The notes beneath the pieces were generated by a model. The model was not told the DNA's origin and searched no databases. It was given only the letters and a program-made list of their open reading frames with translations. Below are positions 1 through 8,077 of a DNA stretch of 64,000 bases, piece by piece (position 1 is the stretch's first letter; each line of letters starts with the position of its first letter). The DNA comes from Actinomycetota bacterium (lineage in GTDB: Bacteria; Actinomycetota; Thermoleophilia; Miltoncostaeales; Miltoncostaeaceae). The DNA lies in assembly GCA_020636905.1 (NCBI GenBank), contig JACJWX010000013.1, positions 21,975-85,974 on the forward strand. Reading direction: 5' to 3'. Position numbers and translations under genes: made by a program.

Positions 1-921
1 GAGTGCTGCCACCACCTGCTCGGCCACTGCGGTCCCGGCCCGGTCCTGGGCCTCGGCCGTCGAAGCGCCGAGATGCGGGGTGACGACGACGCCCGGCAGG
101 CCGAAGAGCGGGCTCTCGGTACACGGTTCCTCCGGGAACACGTCGACGCCCGCGCCGGCGAGATGGCCGCTCGTGATGGCCTCCGCGAGCGCGTCGTTGT
201 CGACGAGGTCGCCGCGGGCCACGTTGATGACCCGCGCCCCGGCCTTCATCGCGGCGAACGCCTCGGCATCCAGGAAGCCCCGGGTGTCGGGGGTCGATGC
301 CAGGTGCAGGGTGACGAAGTCGGAGACCGCGTAGAGATCCGCGGGGACCTCGGCATGGTCAACGCCGAGTTCCCGGTAGCGCGAATCGGCGACGAACGGA
401 TCGTAGGCGACGACCTTCATTCCCAGGCCCAGCGCACGTTCGGCGACCATCTGCCCGATCCGCCCGAACCCGACGACGCCGAGGGTCTTCCCCTCCAGTT
501 CGATGCCGGAGTACTTCGAGCGTTCCCAGCGCCCCTCCACGAGCGCCGCGTGGGCGGGGGCAACGTTGCGCGCCTGCGCCAGCAGCAGGGCGATGGTGTG
601 TTCGGCAGCGGAGAGCGAGTTGGACCCGGCCGCGTTGCAGACGATGATGCCGCGGCGCGTGGCGGCCGGCACGTCGACGTTGTCGACGCCGGTGCCCGCC
701 CGACCGATCACCTTCAGGTTGGTCGCCGCGTCGATGAGCTCGGCGTCGACCTTCGTGGCGCTGCGGACGACGATCGCATCGAACCCGGCGATCTGCGCCA
801 GCAGCTCGTCGCGGCTCCACCCCACCCCGGATTCGACCGTGAAGTGTTCGGCGAGCGCCTCGACGCCGCCCTCGGCCAGCTTCTCGGCGACCAGTACCCG
901 CAGCCCTGCCCCGGTCCCCAC
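1..921 (-). CDS. serA: D-3-phosphoglycerate dehydrogenase (3' end outside window)
   Basis: Oxidises 3-phosphoglycerate to 3-phosphohydroxypyruvate with NAD+, the first step of the phosphorylated serine pathway, in the cytosol. About 307 codons are visible and the frame is open at the window edge, so the C-terminal substrate domain and any ACT region are not seen. Visible family marks are the N-terminal RAGTGVDNVD segment (near residue 75), the Rossmann loop GFGRIGQMVA (near 151), NVARGDLVD (near 231) and the catalytic histidine in PHLGAST (near 280). The start is a GTG at 921, two bases after the ilvC stop codon, so translation is probably coupled to ilvC. The neighbours ilvN and ilvC make this an amino acid biosynthesis operon. 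Identity is secure. Confidence 0.95.
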   Translation of the reverse strand, partial: MGTGAGLRVLVAEKLAEGGVEALAEHFTVESGVGWSRDELLAQIAGFDAIVVRSATKVDAELIDAATNLKVIGRAGTGVDNVDVPAATRRGIIVCNAAGSNSLSAAEHTIALLLAQARNVAPAHAALVEGRWERSKYSGIELEGKTLGVVGFGRIGQMVAERALGLGMKVVAYDPFVADSRYRELGVDHAEVPADLYAVSDFVTLHLASTPDTRGFLDAEAFAAMKAGARVINVARGDLVDNDALAEAITSGHLAGAGVDVFPEEPCTESPLFGLPGVVVTPHLGASTAEAQDRAGTAVAEQVVAAL

Positions 922-923
922 CG

Positions 924-1931
924 TCAGTCGGCCTTCTCGGTCTCGAACTCGGTGTTGATCCAGCTCATCATGCCCCGCAGGCGCTTGCCGACCTCTTCGA
1001 TCGGGTGCTCGGCCTGGCGGCGGGCGATTGCGTTGAACTGCGGCCGTCCCACCTGGTTCTCGGTGAGCCACTCCTTCGCGAACTGGCCGTTCTGGATCTC
1101 GCCGAGGATCTGCCGCATCTCGGCGCGGGTCTCCTCGGTGACGATCCGGGTGCCGCGGGTCAGGTCGCCGTACTCCGCGGTGTTGCTGATGGAGTACCGC
1201 ATGCCGGCGATGCCCTTCTCGTAGATCAGATCGACGATCAGCTTCACCTCGTGCAGGCACTCGAAGTACGCGAGCTCCGGCTGGTAGCCGGCGTCGACCA
1301 GGGTGTCGAACCCGGCGCGGATCAGTTCGGACAGGCCACCGCACAACACCACCTGCTCTCCGAAGAGGTCCGTCTCGGTCTCCTCGGCGAAGGTGGTCTC
1401 GATGACGCCCGCGCGGGTGCAGCCGATGCCCTTGGCGTACGCGAGCACGGTGTCCTTGGCCGTGCCCGACGCGTCCTGCGCGACGGCCACGAGACCCGGC
1501 GTGCCGGCGCCTTCCTGGTAGGTGCGACGCACGAGGTGCCCCGGCCCCTTGGGCGCCGCCATGACGACGTCGACGCCCTCCGGCGGCACGATCTGGCCGA
1601 AGTGGATCGCGAAGCCGTGCGCGAACAGGAGGGTGTTGCCGGGCTGGAGGCCCGCGCGGATGTCCGAGTTGTAGAGCTGGCCCATCAGCTCGTCCGGGAC
1701 GAGCATCATCACCAGATCGCCCCGCGCCGCGGCGTCCGCCGGGCTGAGGACGGTCAGCCCCTGCTCGGCCGCCTGTGTGGCGCGGGCGCTGTCGGGTCGC
1801 AGGCCGACGACGACGTCCACGCCCGAATCGCGCAGGTTGAGGGCGTGGGCGTGGCCCTGGCTTCCGAAGCCGATGACCGCCACCGTCTTGTTTCGCAGCA
1901 GGTCGAGATCGGCATCATCGTCGTAGAACAT
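924..1931 (-). CDS. ilvC: Ketol-acid reductoisomerase (NADP+), class I
   Basis: Isomerises and reduces 2-acetolactate (or 2-aceto-2-hydroxybutyrate) to the dihydroxy acid in valine, leucine and isoleucine synthesis; cytosolic, Mg2+ dependent. The 335-residue length is that of the short class I enzymes. The nucleotide-binding loop GFGSQGHAHA begins at residue 21, and AAPKGPGHLVR (near 125) and the C-terminal knotted helical domain with LCGGLSELI and FECLHEVKLI are present. The ATG is preceded by GGGAG at good spacing. It lies 47 bases after ilvN and 2 bases before serA on the same strand, so the three are probably cotranscribed. No ilvB lies next to it. Confidence 0.97.
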   Translation of the reverse strand: MFYDDDADLDLLRNKTVAVIGFGSQGHAHALNLRDSGVDVVVGLRPDSARATQAAEQGLTVLSPADAAARGDLVMMLVPDELMGQLYNSDIRAGLQPGNTLLFAHGFAIHFGQIVPPEGVDVVMAAPKGPGHLVRRTYQEGAGTPGLVAVAQDASGTAKDTVLAYAKGIGCTRAGVIETTFAEETETDLFGEQVVLCGGLSELIRAGFDTLVDAGYQPELAYFECLHEVKLIVDLIYEKGIAGMRYSISNTAEYGDLTRGTRIVTEETRAEMRQILGEIQNGQFAKEWLTENQVGRPQFNAIARRQAEHPIEEVGKRLRGMMSWINTEFETEKAD

Positions 1932-1978
1932 GCGAGCTCCCGGTTCGAGGCGACCGCCCGTCGCGATCGCGTACAGGT

Positions 1979-2467
1979 TCAGGTGGTGCGGGCACCCCGC
2001 GACAGGGCCACGACGCCGGTCTTGACCAGCTCGATCACCCCGTACGGACGGACGAGCTGCTCGAAGCGCTCCAGCTCCATGCTCTCGCCCGTGAGTTCGA
2101 TGGTGAGGTGGTCCGCGGTGACGTCGACGATGCGGGCGCCGAAGATCTCGGCGAGGCCGATGACCTCGGACCGCCGCGCCGAATCGACCTCGACCTTGCA
2201 GAGCATGAGTTCGCGGGAAACCATGTTCTCCGGGTCGAGATCGCGGATGCGGATCACATTGACCTGCTTGTCGAGCTGCTTGGTGATCTGCTCGACCGGG
2301 AACCGCGAGGCGTCCACGGCGATGGTCATGCGCGACAGCGCGGGGTCCTCGGTGGGGCTCACCGCGAGCGAGTCGATGTTGAAGCCCCTGCGGGTGAAGA
2401 GACCGGCGACGCGCGAGAGGACGCCGGGCTTGTTCTCAACCAGGACCGAAAGAGTGTGCTGCACCAC
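1979..2467 (-). CDS. ilvN: Acetolactate synthase small (regulatory) subunit
   Basis: Regulatory subunit of acetohydroxyacid synthase; it binds valine and stimulates the catalytic IlvB subunit. From GTG 2467 the product is 162 residues, the normal family length, beginning VVQHTLSVLVENKPGVLSRV, which matches the usual IlvN amino terminus. The N-terminal ACT domain is followed by the C-terminal regulatory domain (GESMELERFEQLVRPYG near the end). A TATGCT -10 hexamer ends 8 bases upstream of this GTG and no Shine-Dalgarno is evident, so a leaderless start at 2467 fits. The frame is also open upstream into a YunG-like segment without a stop. ilvC and serA follow. The catalytic ilvB gene is not in the window. 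Confidence 0.93.
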   Translation of the reverse strand: MVQHTLSVLVENKPGVLSRVAGLFTRRGFNIDSLAVSPTEDPALSRMTIAVDASRFPVEQITKQLDKQVNVIRIRDLDPENMVSRELMLCKVEVDSARRSEVIGLAEIFGARIVDVTADHLTIELTGESMELERFEQLVRPYGVIELVKTGVVALSRGARTT

Positions 2468-2971
2468 GGCCGGGGAGCATAGAGATCGGCGGTGCCGATT
2501 CCCACCCCCTGCCGCCGATTGGTTCGCCCGATCGCTCATCGCTGACTCGTGGTCGGGCCGGTCGCGCGGTGTCGTGGCGTCGCCTGGTTGGGGCACGATG
2601 GGATGGCTGAGCCGCTCCGACACCCGTGACCTGAGCAGGTCAGCCTGCTCGCCGAACAGTTCGACGAGCATCGCCTCCGGAATGTCGCACTCGAGCAACT
2701 CCGGACGCTGCGCGAACTGATCTCGCGTCAGGTCGATCTCGAAACCGGAGCCGAACCGATTCCATGCGTGGTGTTCCTGCGGATCGGTTCCGACGATCCG
2801 GGCGACCACCACCTGACCGCCGAGGAGGTCCCGCAGGACGAACGCCGTCGTTCCGCACTGCCCGCGAGCAGGGTTGCCGGATTCCCAGTCCTCGGGGCGG
2901 TCCGAGGTCTCCGCCGACCACGAGCTGCGAATAGCCTCCTGGATCGCACGCATGGTGGGCGGCTGCGTCAC
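1979..2971 (-). CDS. YunG-like protein reading in frame into IlvN (330 codons)
   Basis: Residues 1-118 resemble the small YunG family of unknown function: AIRSSWSAETS, NPARGQCGTTAFVLRDLLGG, HHAWNRF and EIDLTRDQF are in the family order. After this there is no stop codon; residues 119-168 form an unstructured-looking linker (low similarity to anything I know) and residues 169-330 are the whole of IlvN in the same frame. A TACGAT hexamer sits 6 bases before GTG 2971, so the YunG part seems to have its own leaderless promoter. Translation from 2971 would make a YunG-IlvN fusion, while the internal promoter would give IlvN alone. The unique part is 2468-2971. A lost stop codon by point change, or a sequencing error, is the alternative. 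Confidence 0.6.
   Translation of the reverse strand: MTQPPTMRAIQEAIRSSWSAETSDRPEDWESGNPARGQCGTTAFVLRDLLGGQVVVARIVGTDPQEHHAWNRFGSGFEIDLTRDQFAQRPELLECDIPEAMLVELFGEQADLLRSRVSERLSHPIVPQPGDATTPRDRPDHESAMSDRANQSAAGGGNRHRRSLCSPAVVQHTLSVLVENKPGVLSRVAGLFTRRGFNIDSLAVSPTEDPALSRMTIAVDASRFPVEQITKQLDKQVNVIRIRDLDPENMVSRELMLCKVEVDSARRSEVIGLAEIFGARIVDVTADHLTIELTGESMELERFEQLVRPYGVIELVKTGVVALSRGARTT
2476..2481 (-). promoter_or_regulatory. Putative -10 element of ilvN
   Basis: TATGCT on the minus strand, 8 bases before GTG 2467. Spacing implies a transcript that starts at or within a base or two of the start codon. No clear -35 hexamer is visible. The element lies inside the YunG-like reading frame. Confidence 0.5.
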
Positions 2972-2977
2972 CGAGGC

Positions 2978-2983
2978 ATCGTA
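2978..2983 (-). promoter_or_regulatory. Putative -10 element of the YunG-like gene
   Basis: TACGAT on the minus strand, 6 bases before GTG 2971; same hexamer and spacing class as other leaderless starts in this window. Confidence 0.45.
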
Positions 2984-3088
2984 GCCGGACCCACCCGCGC
3001 CGCACGGCGCCGGTTCTCAGCACCGCGAGACGGAGGCGGAACCGCGGCCCGGATCACCCGCCCGGATGACATGAACGCCCGAATCGGC

Positions 3089-4546
3089 TCAGGCCGAGTG
3101 GACCCGCTCCCGGACCAGCTCTCCGACCCGTCCCGGATCGGCGCGTCCCTGCGTGGCCTTCATCGCTTGTCCGACGAAGAACCCGATCAGCTTGTCCTTG
3201 CCGTCGCGCAGCTGCTGGGCCTGGTCGGCGTGCTCGGCCAGGAGCCGGTCGACCAGCGCGACCAGTTCGGAATCGTCGCTGATCGCGCCCAATCCCTTGG
3301 TCTCGACGATCTCGGCCGGGTCTCCCCCGTGCTCGACCACCTCGGCCAGCACCGCCTTGGCATTGGGCATGCTCACTTCGCGCCCCTCGACCATGCCGAT
3401 GATCGCGGCGAGCGCTGACGGCGTCACGTTCGATTCCCAGGGTTCCTGGTCCACCTCGCGGAGCTGCGCGCGGAGTTCACCCCGCACCCAGTTCGCGGCC
3501 GACTTCGGCGACGCCTCGGACGCGACCGCCTCGAAGTAGGCGGCCAGCTCGGGCGATTCCGACAGCACCTCGGCGTCCTCGAACGTGAGACCGAGATCCG
3601 ACCGCCAGCGGTCGCGCCGGTCGACCGGCAGCTCCGGAAGCCCCGCCTTGATTTCGTCGACCCAGGCCCGGTCGGGCACCACCGGCACCAGATCCGGTTC
3701 GGGGAAATACCGGTAGTCGTGCGCTTCTTCCTTGGAGCGAAGCGAGTGGATGTCGCCGGTGACCGGGTCGAAGTGGAGGGTTTCCTGCACGACCGATCCG
3801 CCGTCTTCGAGGATCTCGATCTGGCGGGCGATCTCGGCGCCGATGCCGCGCTCCAGGAAGGTGAAGCTGTTCATGTTCTTGAGTTCGGTCTTGGTCCCGA
3901 ACTCGGCCTGGCCGACCGGGCGGACGCTGATGTTGGCGTCGGCGCGCATCGAGCCCTGCTCCATGTTCCCGTCCGTGATTCCGAGCTGCACCAGCGTCTG
4001 CCGGAGCTGCTTCAGGAAGGCCGAGGCCTCGGCGCCGCTGCGCAGATCGGGTTCGGTCACGATCTCGAGCAGCGGTGTGCCGCCGCGATTGAAGTCGACC
4101 GAGGAGCGTTCTGCGCCGGCGCGCCGCCCGTCGCCGCCGGTGTGGGTCAGCTTCGCCGCGTCCTCCTCGAGATGGGCCCGGGTGATCCCCACCCAGTGCT
4201 CACCGTCGTCGGACAGATACCGGAATCGCCCGGGGCCGCAGATCGGCTCGTCGAACTGGCTGATCTGGTACGCCTTCGGCAGGTCCGGATAGAAGTAGTT
4301 CTTGCGGTGGAACACCGAGCGCTCCGGGATCTCGCACCCCAGGGCGTGTCCCGCGATGATGGCGAGCCGGACTGCCTCCGCGTTGGTCACCGGGAGCGCC
4401 CCGGGGTGCGCCAGGCAGATCGGGCAGGTGTGGGTGTTCGGGTCGTCGCCGAAACTGAGCCGGCAGCCGCAGAACATCTTGGTGGCCGTGAGCAGCTGAG
4501 CGTGGATCTCGATCCCGATCACGGCTTCCCAGCGGGTGTCGCTCAT
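3089..4546 (-). CDS. gatB: Asp-tRNA(Asn)/Glu-tRNA(Gln) amidotransferase subunit B
   Basis: Subunit B of GatCAB, which converts misacylated Asp-tRNA(Asn) or Glu-tRNA(Gln) to the amide form; GatB binds the tRNA and phosphorylates the misacylated residue. 485 residues, normal length. Seen: EAVIGIEIHAQL at the N terminus, the zinc-type cysteines of FCGCRLSFG and HTCPICLAHPG, FHRKNYFYPDLPK, DFNRGGTPLLEIV, and the C-terminal YqeY-like tail ending near FVGQAMKATQGRADPG. ATG 4546 overlaps the gatA stop by four bases (ATGA) and has GGGGGAA upstream, so the pair is translationally coupled. Together with gatC and gatA it forms one operon. Confidence 0.97.
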   Translation of the reverse strand: MSDTRWEAVIGIEIHAQLLTATKMFCGCRLSFGDDPNTHTCPICLAHPGALPVTNAEAVRLAIIAGHALGCEIPERSVFHRKNYFYPDLPKAYQISQFDEPICGPGRFRYLSDDGEHWVGITRAHLEEDAAKLTHTGGDGRRAGAERSSVDFNRGGTPLLEIVTEPDLRSGAEASAFLKQLRQTLVQLGITDGNMEQGSMRADANISVRPVGQAEFGTKTELKNMNSFTFLERGIGAEIARQIEILEDGGSVVQETLHFDPVTGDIHSLRSKEEAHDYRYFPEPDLVPVVPDRAWVDEIKAGLPELPVDRRDRWRSDLGLTFEDAEVLSESPELAAYFEAVASEASPKSAANWVRGELRAQLREVDQEPWESNVTPSALAAIIGMVEGREVSMPNAKAVLAEVVEHGGDPAEIVETKGLGAISDDSELVALVDRLLAEHADQAQQLRDGKDKLIGFFVGQAMKATQGRADPGRVGELVRERVHSA

Positions 4547-5985
4547 GCCGTTCCCCCGGGACGGGTGTCGAACCCGAGGGCCAGCTCCGTCGCGTGGGCC
4601 GCCTCGAAGAGCCGGTTTTCGGACAGTGCCGGGCCCGCGAGCTGGAGTCCCACCGGGAGCCCGTCGGAGAGGCCGCAGGGAATCGACATCGCGGGCAGGC
4701 CTGCCAGGCTCATCGGGATCGTGCAGATGTCCGAGAGGTACATCGTGTACGGATCCGCGGTGCGCTCCCCGAGGGGGAAGGCGACCGAGGGAGAGGTCGG
4801 CGACGCGACCACGTCGACCTCGGAGAAGATATCGTCGAAGTCGCGCACCATCAGGGTGCGCACACGTTGCGCCTGGCCGTAGTAGGCGTCGTAGTAGCCG
4901 CTCGCGAGCGCGAACGTGCCGAGCATGATGCGGCGCTTGACCTCAGGGCCGAAGCCCTCCGAACGCGTCCGTTCGTAGGTCTCCAGCAGATCGTGGGCGT
5001 CCGCCGTGCGATGGCCGTAGCGGATGCCGTCGAAGCGCGCGAGGTTGGCGGAGCACTCTGCGGGCGCGATCAGGTAGTACGTCGCCAGCGCGTACTTCGC
5101 GTGCGGGATGTGGACCGGGTGCAGCGTGGCGCCAAGAGACTCCATCGCCGCCAGCGCGGTCTCCACCGTGGCGCGCACGCCGGCGTCCACGCCTTCGCCC
5201 ATCAGCTCCTCGATGACCCCGACACGGAGACCGTCGAGCCGCTCGCGGGACGGGAGCGCGATGGGTTCCGGCAGGTCGATGGAGGTCGAATCCATGGGGT
5301 CGTGCCCCACCATGTGCTGCAGCAGCAGTGCCGAGTCGCGCACCGTGCGTGCGAACGGCCCGACCTGGTCGAGCGAACTCGCGAAGGCGATGAGCCCGTA
5401 CCGGGACACCGCCCCGTAGGTGGGCTTCATCCCCACGATGCCGCAGAGCGCCGCGGGCTGCCGGATCGAGCCGCCCGTGTCGCTGCCGAGCGACCAGGGC
5501 ACCTGGCGGGCGCTGACCGACGATGCCGACCCGCCCGAGGATCCGCCCGGCACACGGTCCAGGTCCCACGGATTCCGCGTGGGGCCGTAGGCCGAGTTCT
5601 CGCAGCTCGACCCCATGGCGAACTCGTCCATGTTGGTCTTGCCCAGCACCACCGCTCCGGCCGCCTCCAGCCGGGCGACGCACGTCGCGGTGTACACGGG
5701 GCGGAAACCCTCGAGGATCTTCGACCCCGACGTCGTGGTCAGATCTTTCGTGGAGAGCGCGTCCTTGATTCCCACCGGGACACCGGCGAGCGGAGGCCGT
5801 TCGGGTGCCGCGTCGATGCGGCGTGCTGCCGCCAGGGCGCGCTCGCGGTCGACCTCCAGGAAGCTGTGCCAGGTGTCGGATTCAGCTCTGGCAAGGTGGG
5901 CTTCGGTGAGTTCCACCGACGACACCTCACCAGCGCCGATGGCGGCGATGGCCTCCTCGGCCGTGAGGTCGGTGAGCTCAGCCAC
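4543..5985 (-). CDS. gatA: Asp-tRNA(Asn)/Glu-tRNA(Gln) amidotransferase subunit A
   Basis: Amidase subunit that releases ammonia from glutamine for GatB. 480 residues. The Ser-cisSer-Lys triad can be placed: Lys74 in VGIKDALSTKD, the glycine/serine-rich PGGSSGGSAS around 147-154, and the nucleophile region SLGSDTGGSIRQPA near 166-178. Start is GTG 5985 with GAAGGGA seven bases upstream. It follows gatC after 69 bases and overlaps gatB by four bases. The presence of GatCAB says that at least one of Gln-tRNA or Asn-tRNA is probably made by transamidation; the window itself does not show which synthetases are missing. Confidence 0.97.
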   Translation of the reverse strand: MAELTDLTAEEAIAAIGAGEVSSVELTEAHLARAESDTWHSFLEVDRERALAAARRIDAAPERPPLAGVPVGIKDALSTKDLTTTSGSKILEGFRPVYTATCVARLEAAGAVVLGKTNMDEFAMGSSCENSAYGPTRNPWDLDRVPGGSSGGSASSVSARQVPWSLGSDTGGSIRQPAALCGIVGMKPTYGAVSRYGLIAFASSLDQVGPFARTVRDSALLLQHMVGHDPMDSTSIDLPEPIALPSRERLDGLRVGVIEELMGEGVDAGVRATVETALAAMESLGATLHPVHIPHAKYALATYYLIAPAECSANLARFDGIRYGHRTADAHDLLETYERTRSEGFGPEVKRRIMLGTFALASGYYDAYYGQAQRVRTLMVRDFDDIFSEVDVVASPTSPSVAFPLGERTADPYTMYLSDICTIPMSLAGLPAMSIPCGLSDGLPVGLQLAGPALSENRLFEAAHATELALGFDTRPGGTA

Positions 5986-6054
5986 GTACGTTCCCTTCGC
6001 CGTGCCCCGGAGCCCGGCGGCACCTGGCCGGTCGCGCGTTGCGGGTGTGTCCCA

Positions 6055-6336
6055 CTACCCCAGCCTGCCCACGCCGAAGCTGTCGCCCTGACGATCCGGC
6101 GCGCTGCGCATCGCCTCCTCGAGGGGAAGGCCGGGCCGCGGCTCGTCGGGCCGCAGCACGTTCTGCAGCGGGACCGCGTGCGTGGTGGGCGGAACCTCGG
6201 AGAGGTCAAGCTCCTGGACGAGGTCCACATGCTCGAGGATGCCCGAGAGTTCACGCTGCATCGTCGTCACCTCGTCCTCGCTGAGGGCGAGGCGGGACAG
6301 ACGTGCCACGTGCCGGACGACGGAGGCTTCAATCAC
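6055..6336 (-). CDS. gatC: Asp-tRNA(Asn)/Glu-tRNA(Gln) amidotransferase subunit C
   Basis: Small subunit that wraps around and stabilises GatA in the GatCAB complex. From GTG 6336 the product is 93 residues, VIEASVVRHVARLSRLALSE, then the typical ILEHVDLVQELDLSEVPPT and PLQNVLRPDEP segments. An ATG three codons upstream (6345) overlaps a TACGAT hexamer that sits 7 bases before GTG 6336, so the GTG is preferred as a leaderless start. copCD ends only 27 bases upstream on the same strand, so read-through from that gene is possible, but gatCAB seems to have its own promoter. Confidence 0.93.
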   Translation of the reverse strand: MIEASVVRHVARLSRLALSEDEVTTMQRELSGILEHVDLVQELDLSEVPPTTHAVPLQNVLRPDEPRPGLPLEEAMRSAPDRQGDSFGVGRLG

Positions 6337-6343
6337 GGGCGGC

Positions 6344-6349
6344 ATCGTA
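6344..6349 (-). promoter_or_regulatory. Putative -10 element of gatCAB
   Basis: TACGAT on the minus strand, 7 bases before GTG 6336. Its position makes the upstream ATG 6345 an unlikely start, because that ATG would lie inside the -10 element. Confidence 0.45.
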
Positions 6350-6363
6350 CCCGACGCGTCCAG

Positions 6364-7998
6364 TCAGCCCGGGGGTGCGGTTGAGACGAGGATGCCGACC
6401 GTGGCGATCAGGGCCGCGGCGAAGCCGAGCTCGGCCCGGATGCTGCGCCCCAGGAGGCGAGTCGCGGCGGCGTCACCCCCGGGGAGTCCCAGGGCGGCCC
6501 GTTCCAACCGGGGATGGACCACGAACCGGTTGTAGCCGCCCAGCACCAGCATGCCGGCGAACAGGCCCAGCTTGATGAGGAGGACCCGCCCGTAGACGGT
6601 GCCGGTCAGGTCGCCGAGGGCCCCGACCTCCGCGAGCGCGCGGTAGACGCCGGTGACCACCAGCACGGCCACGGCCGCGACGGCGAGGCTCGAGAACCGG
6701 ACCACCGCGGCCGCCGCGTAGGCCACGCCGTCGCCGAGCGCGAGGCGCGCCGTCGGAGTGATCACGAGGTACCCCAGGCCCACCAGGCCGCCGATCCACG
6801 CCGCGGTCGCCGCGGTGTGAACCGCGTCGACGCCGATGTTGAGCGTGCGATCCGTGGCCAGCGAGGCGTGGCCGAGCCACGACATGGCCACGATCACCGC
6901 GGCCGGCGGCGCGGCCAGCGCGACCGCGGTGGAGCGGCGGCGATCGCCGTTGACGCCAATCAGCGCGGCTCCGGCGACGGCTGCGATGACGGCGGCGCCG
7001 GAGATCACGAGCATCGTCCGCCCGAACCTGGTGTCGCCCAGGACCACGCCCAGGTCGGATGGTGCCAGTCCGAGGGTGGGCAGGGTGCCGACGAGCATCA
7101 TCACGGCACCGACGAACCACGCCGTCACCGCAAGTGACCAGCGGCGCCACCATGACGGCATCGATGCGGCGAGCGCCCCCAGCATCCGGTCGCCCGCATG
7201 CTCGTCGCGCGCGGGGCCGGGCGGGCGCAGTCCCCCGCCCGCGGCGGCCGGGTCGGCGATGACCCACCGCAGTGCCACCAGGCCCAGCGCGACGACGGCG
7301 CCGGCGATCACGAGCGTCCGCCCGATGGCGGCGATCCACGCGCCGTGGCCGGACCCGAACGCCGCGTTCGCGGCCGCCGCCGGTGGCGCGTTGCCCGCCC
7401 CCACGCGGACCACCGAGTCCCCGGTCACGGCGTGGCCGTCGGCCGACATGATCCGCCAGTACACCGTGTAGCCCCCGGGGGCGATCGCCCCGGGGAGCCG
7501 GATGCGCGCCGCGTTCGGATCGACGTCGGTGTCGATGATCACCGGGAGGCGCAGCGCGCGATCCCCGACGCCCACGATCCGCGCGTCCGCGAAGGGCGTC
7601 TCCAACGGGCCGGAGAAGCCGAGTCGAAGGAATTCCGGGACCCCCCGTGCGGGCGAGACCTCGGTGGTCTGACGGCTCACCTGGCCGCCGGCCGCCGAGG
7701 CGAACACACCCATCAGCACCATCAGCAGCAGCAGGGTCGTCCGGCCGGCTCCGCGCCGCCCGGGCGGGCGCGTCGCGACGGTCCGAGTGACGGGCCGCGA
7801 GATCGCCGTCCGGGCGTGACCAGTCCGGCGGCGTGTCTGGACACGCCGCCGACCGGTGCCCGGCGGGACGATCAGGTGGTCACGAGATGCACGACCACCA
7901 GGAGCGCGAAGGTGAAGACGAAGCCGGTCGCGAGGCGGCGTGCGTCGAGCGCGTGGGTCATGGGGTCTCCGGATCGAGCGGTGGTCTCTCTGTCTCAT
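6364..7998 (-). CDS. Fused CopC/CopD copper resistance-type protein
   Basis: Exported copper-binding CopC domain joined to a polytopic CopD membrane domain, a fusion common in actinobacteria and linked to copper uptake or resistance. After a hydrophobic segment (residues 88-104) comes the CopC beta-barrel with SPARGVPEFLRLGFSGP and, at its end, YTVYWRIMSADGHAVTGDS. The usual amino-terminal His ligand right after the signal is not seen, while the DGH histidine is kept. About eight membrane helices follow from residue 205, with HAGD- and WLGHASLA-type histidines in the CopD part. The start is unclear: the first 90 residues from ATG 7998 are arginine-rich and overlap another short ORF; the next ATG is 7722, giving only a poor signal peptide. 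Intermediate codons contain no ATG, GTG or TTG. Confidence 0.8.
   Translation of the reverse strand: MRQRDHRSIRRPHDPRARRTPPRDRLRLHLRAPGGRASRDHLIVPPGTGRRRVQTRRRTGHARTAISRPVTRTVATRPPGRRGAGRTTLLLLMVLMGVFASAAGGQVSRQTTEVSPARGVPEFLRLGFSGPLETPFADARIVGVGDRALRLPVIIDTDVDPNAARIRLPGAIAPGGYTVYWRIMSADGHAVTGDSVVRVGAGNAPPAAAANAAFGSGHGAWIAAIGRTLVIAGAVVALGLVALRWVIADPAAAGGGLRPPGPARDEHAGDRMLGALAASMPSWWRRWSLAVTAWFVGAVMMLVGTLPTLGLAPSDLGVVLGDTRFGRTMLVISGAAVIAAVAGAALIGVNGDRRRSTAVALAAPPAAVIVAMSWLGHASLATDRTLNIGVDAVHTAATAAWIGGLVGLGYLVITPTARLALGDGVAYAAAAVVRFSSLAVAAVAVLVVTGVYRALAEVGALGDLTGTVYGRVLLIKLGLFAGMLVLGGYNRFVVHPRLERAALGLPGGDAAATRLLGRSIRAELGFAAALIATVGILVSTAPPG
7872..7961 (-). CDS. 29-residue single-span membrane peptide (candidate)
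   Basis: Short ORF beginning MTHALDARRLATGFVFTF and ending VHLVTT, with one hydrophobic span (about residues 12-27) after a basic stretch. ATG 7961 has GGAG six bases upstream. It ends 150 bases before the start of the CopC signal-like segment and overlaps, in a different frame, the arginine-rich first part of the long CopC/CopD frame. Its composition is more protein-like than that overlapping part, which argues that the short ORF is the real one. Function unknown; position suggests a partner of the copper protein, but this is inference. Confidence 0.4.
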   Translation of the reverse strand: MTHALDARRLATGFVFTFALLVVVHLVTT

Positions 7999-8077
7999 CG
8001 ACCCCGCTCCCGCGGATCAGATACCCGGGGCACCCACCGTCCATCCGGAAATGCTGCGTACAGCGACAAACGCTCCC

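Noticed and set aside
1005..2720. Plus-strand frame of 571 codons over ilvC and ilvN
   Set aside because: Antisense to two conserved genes.
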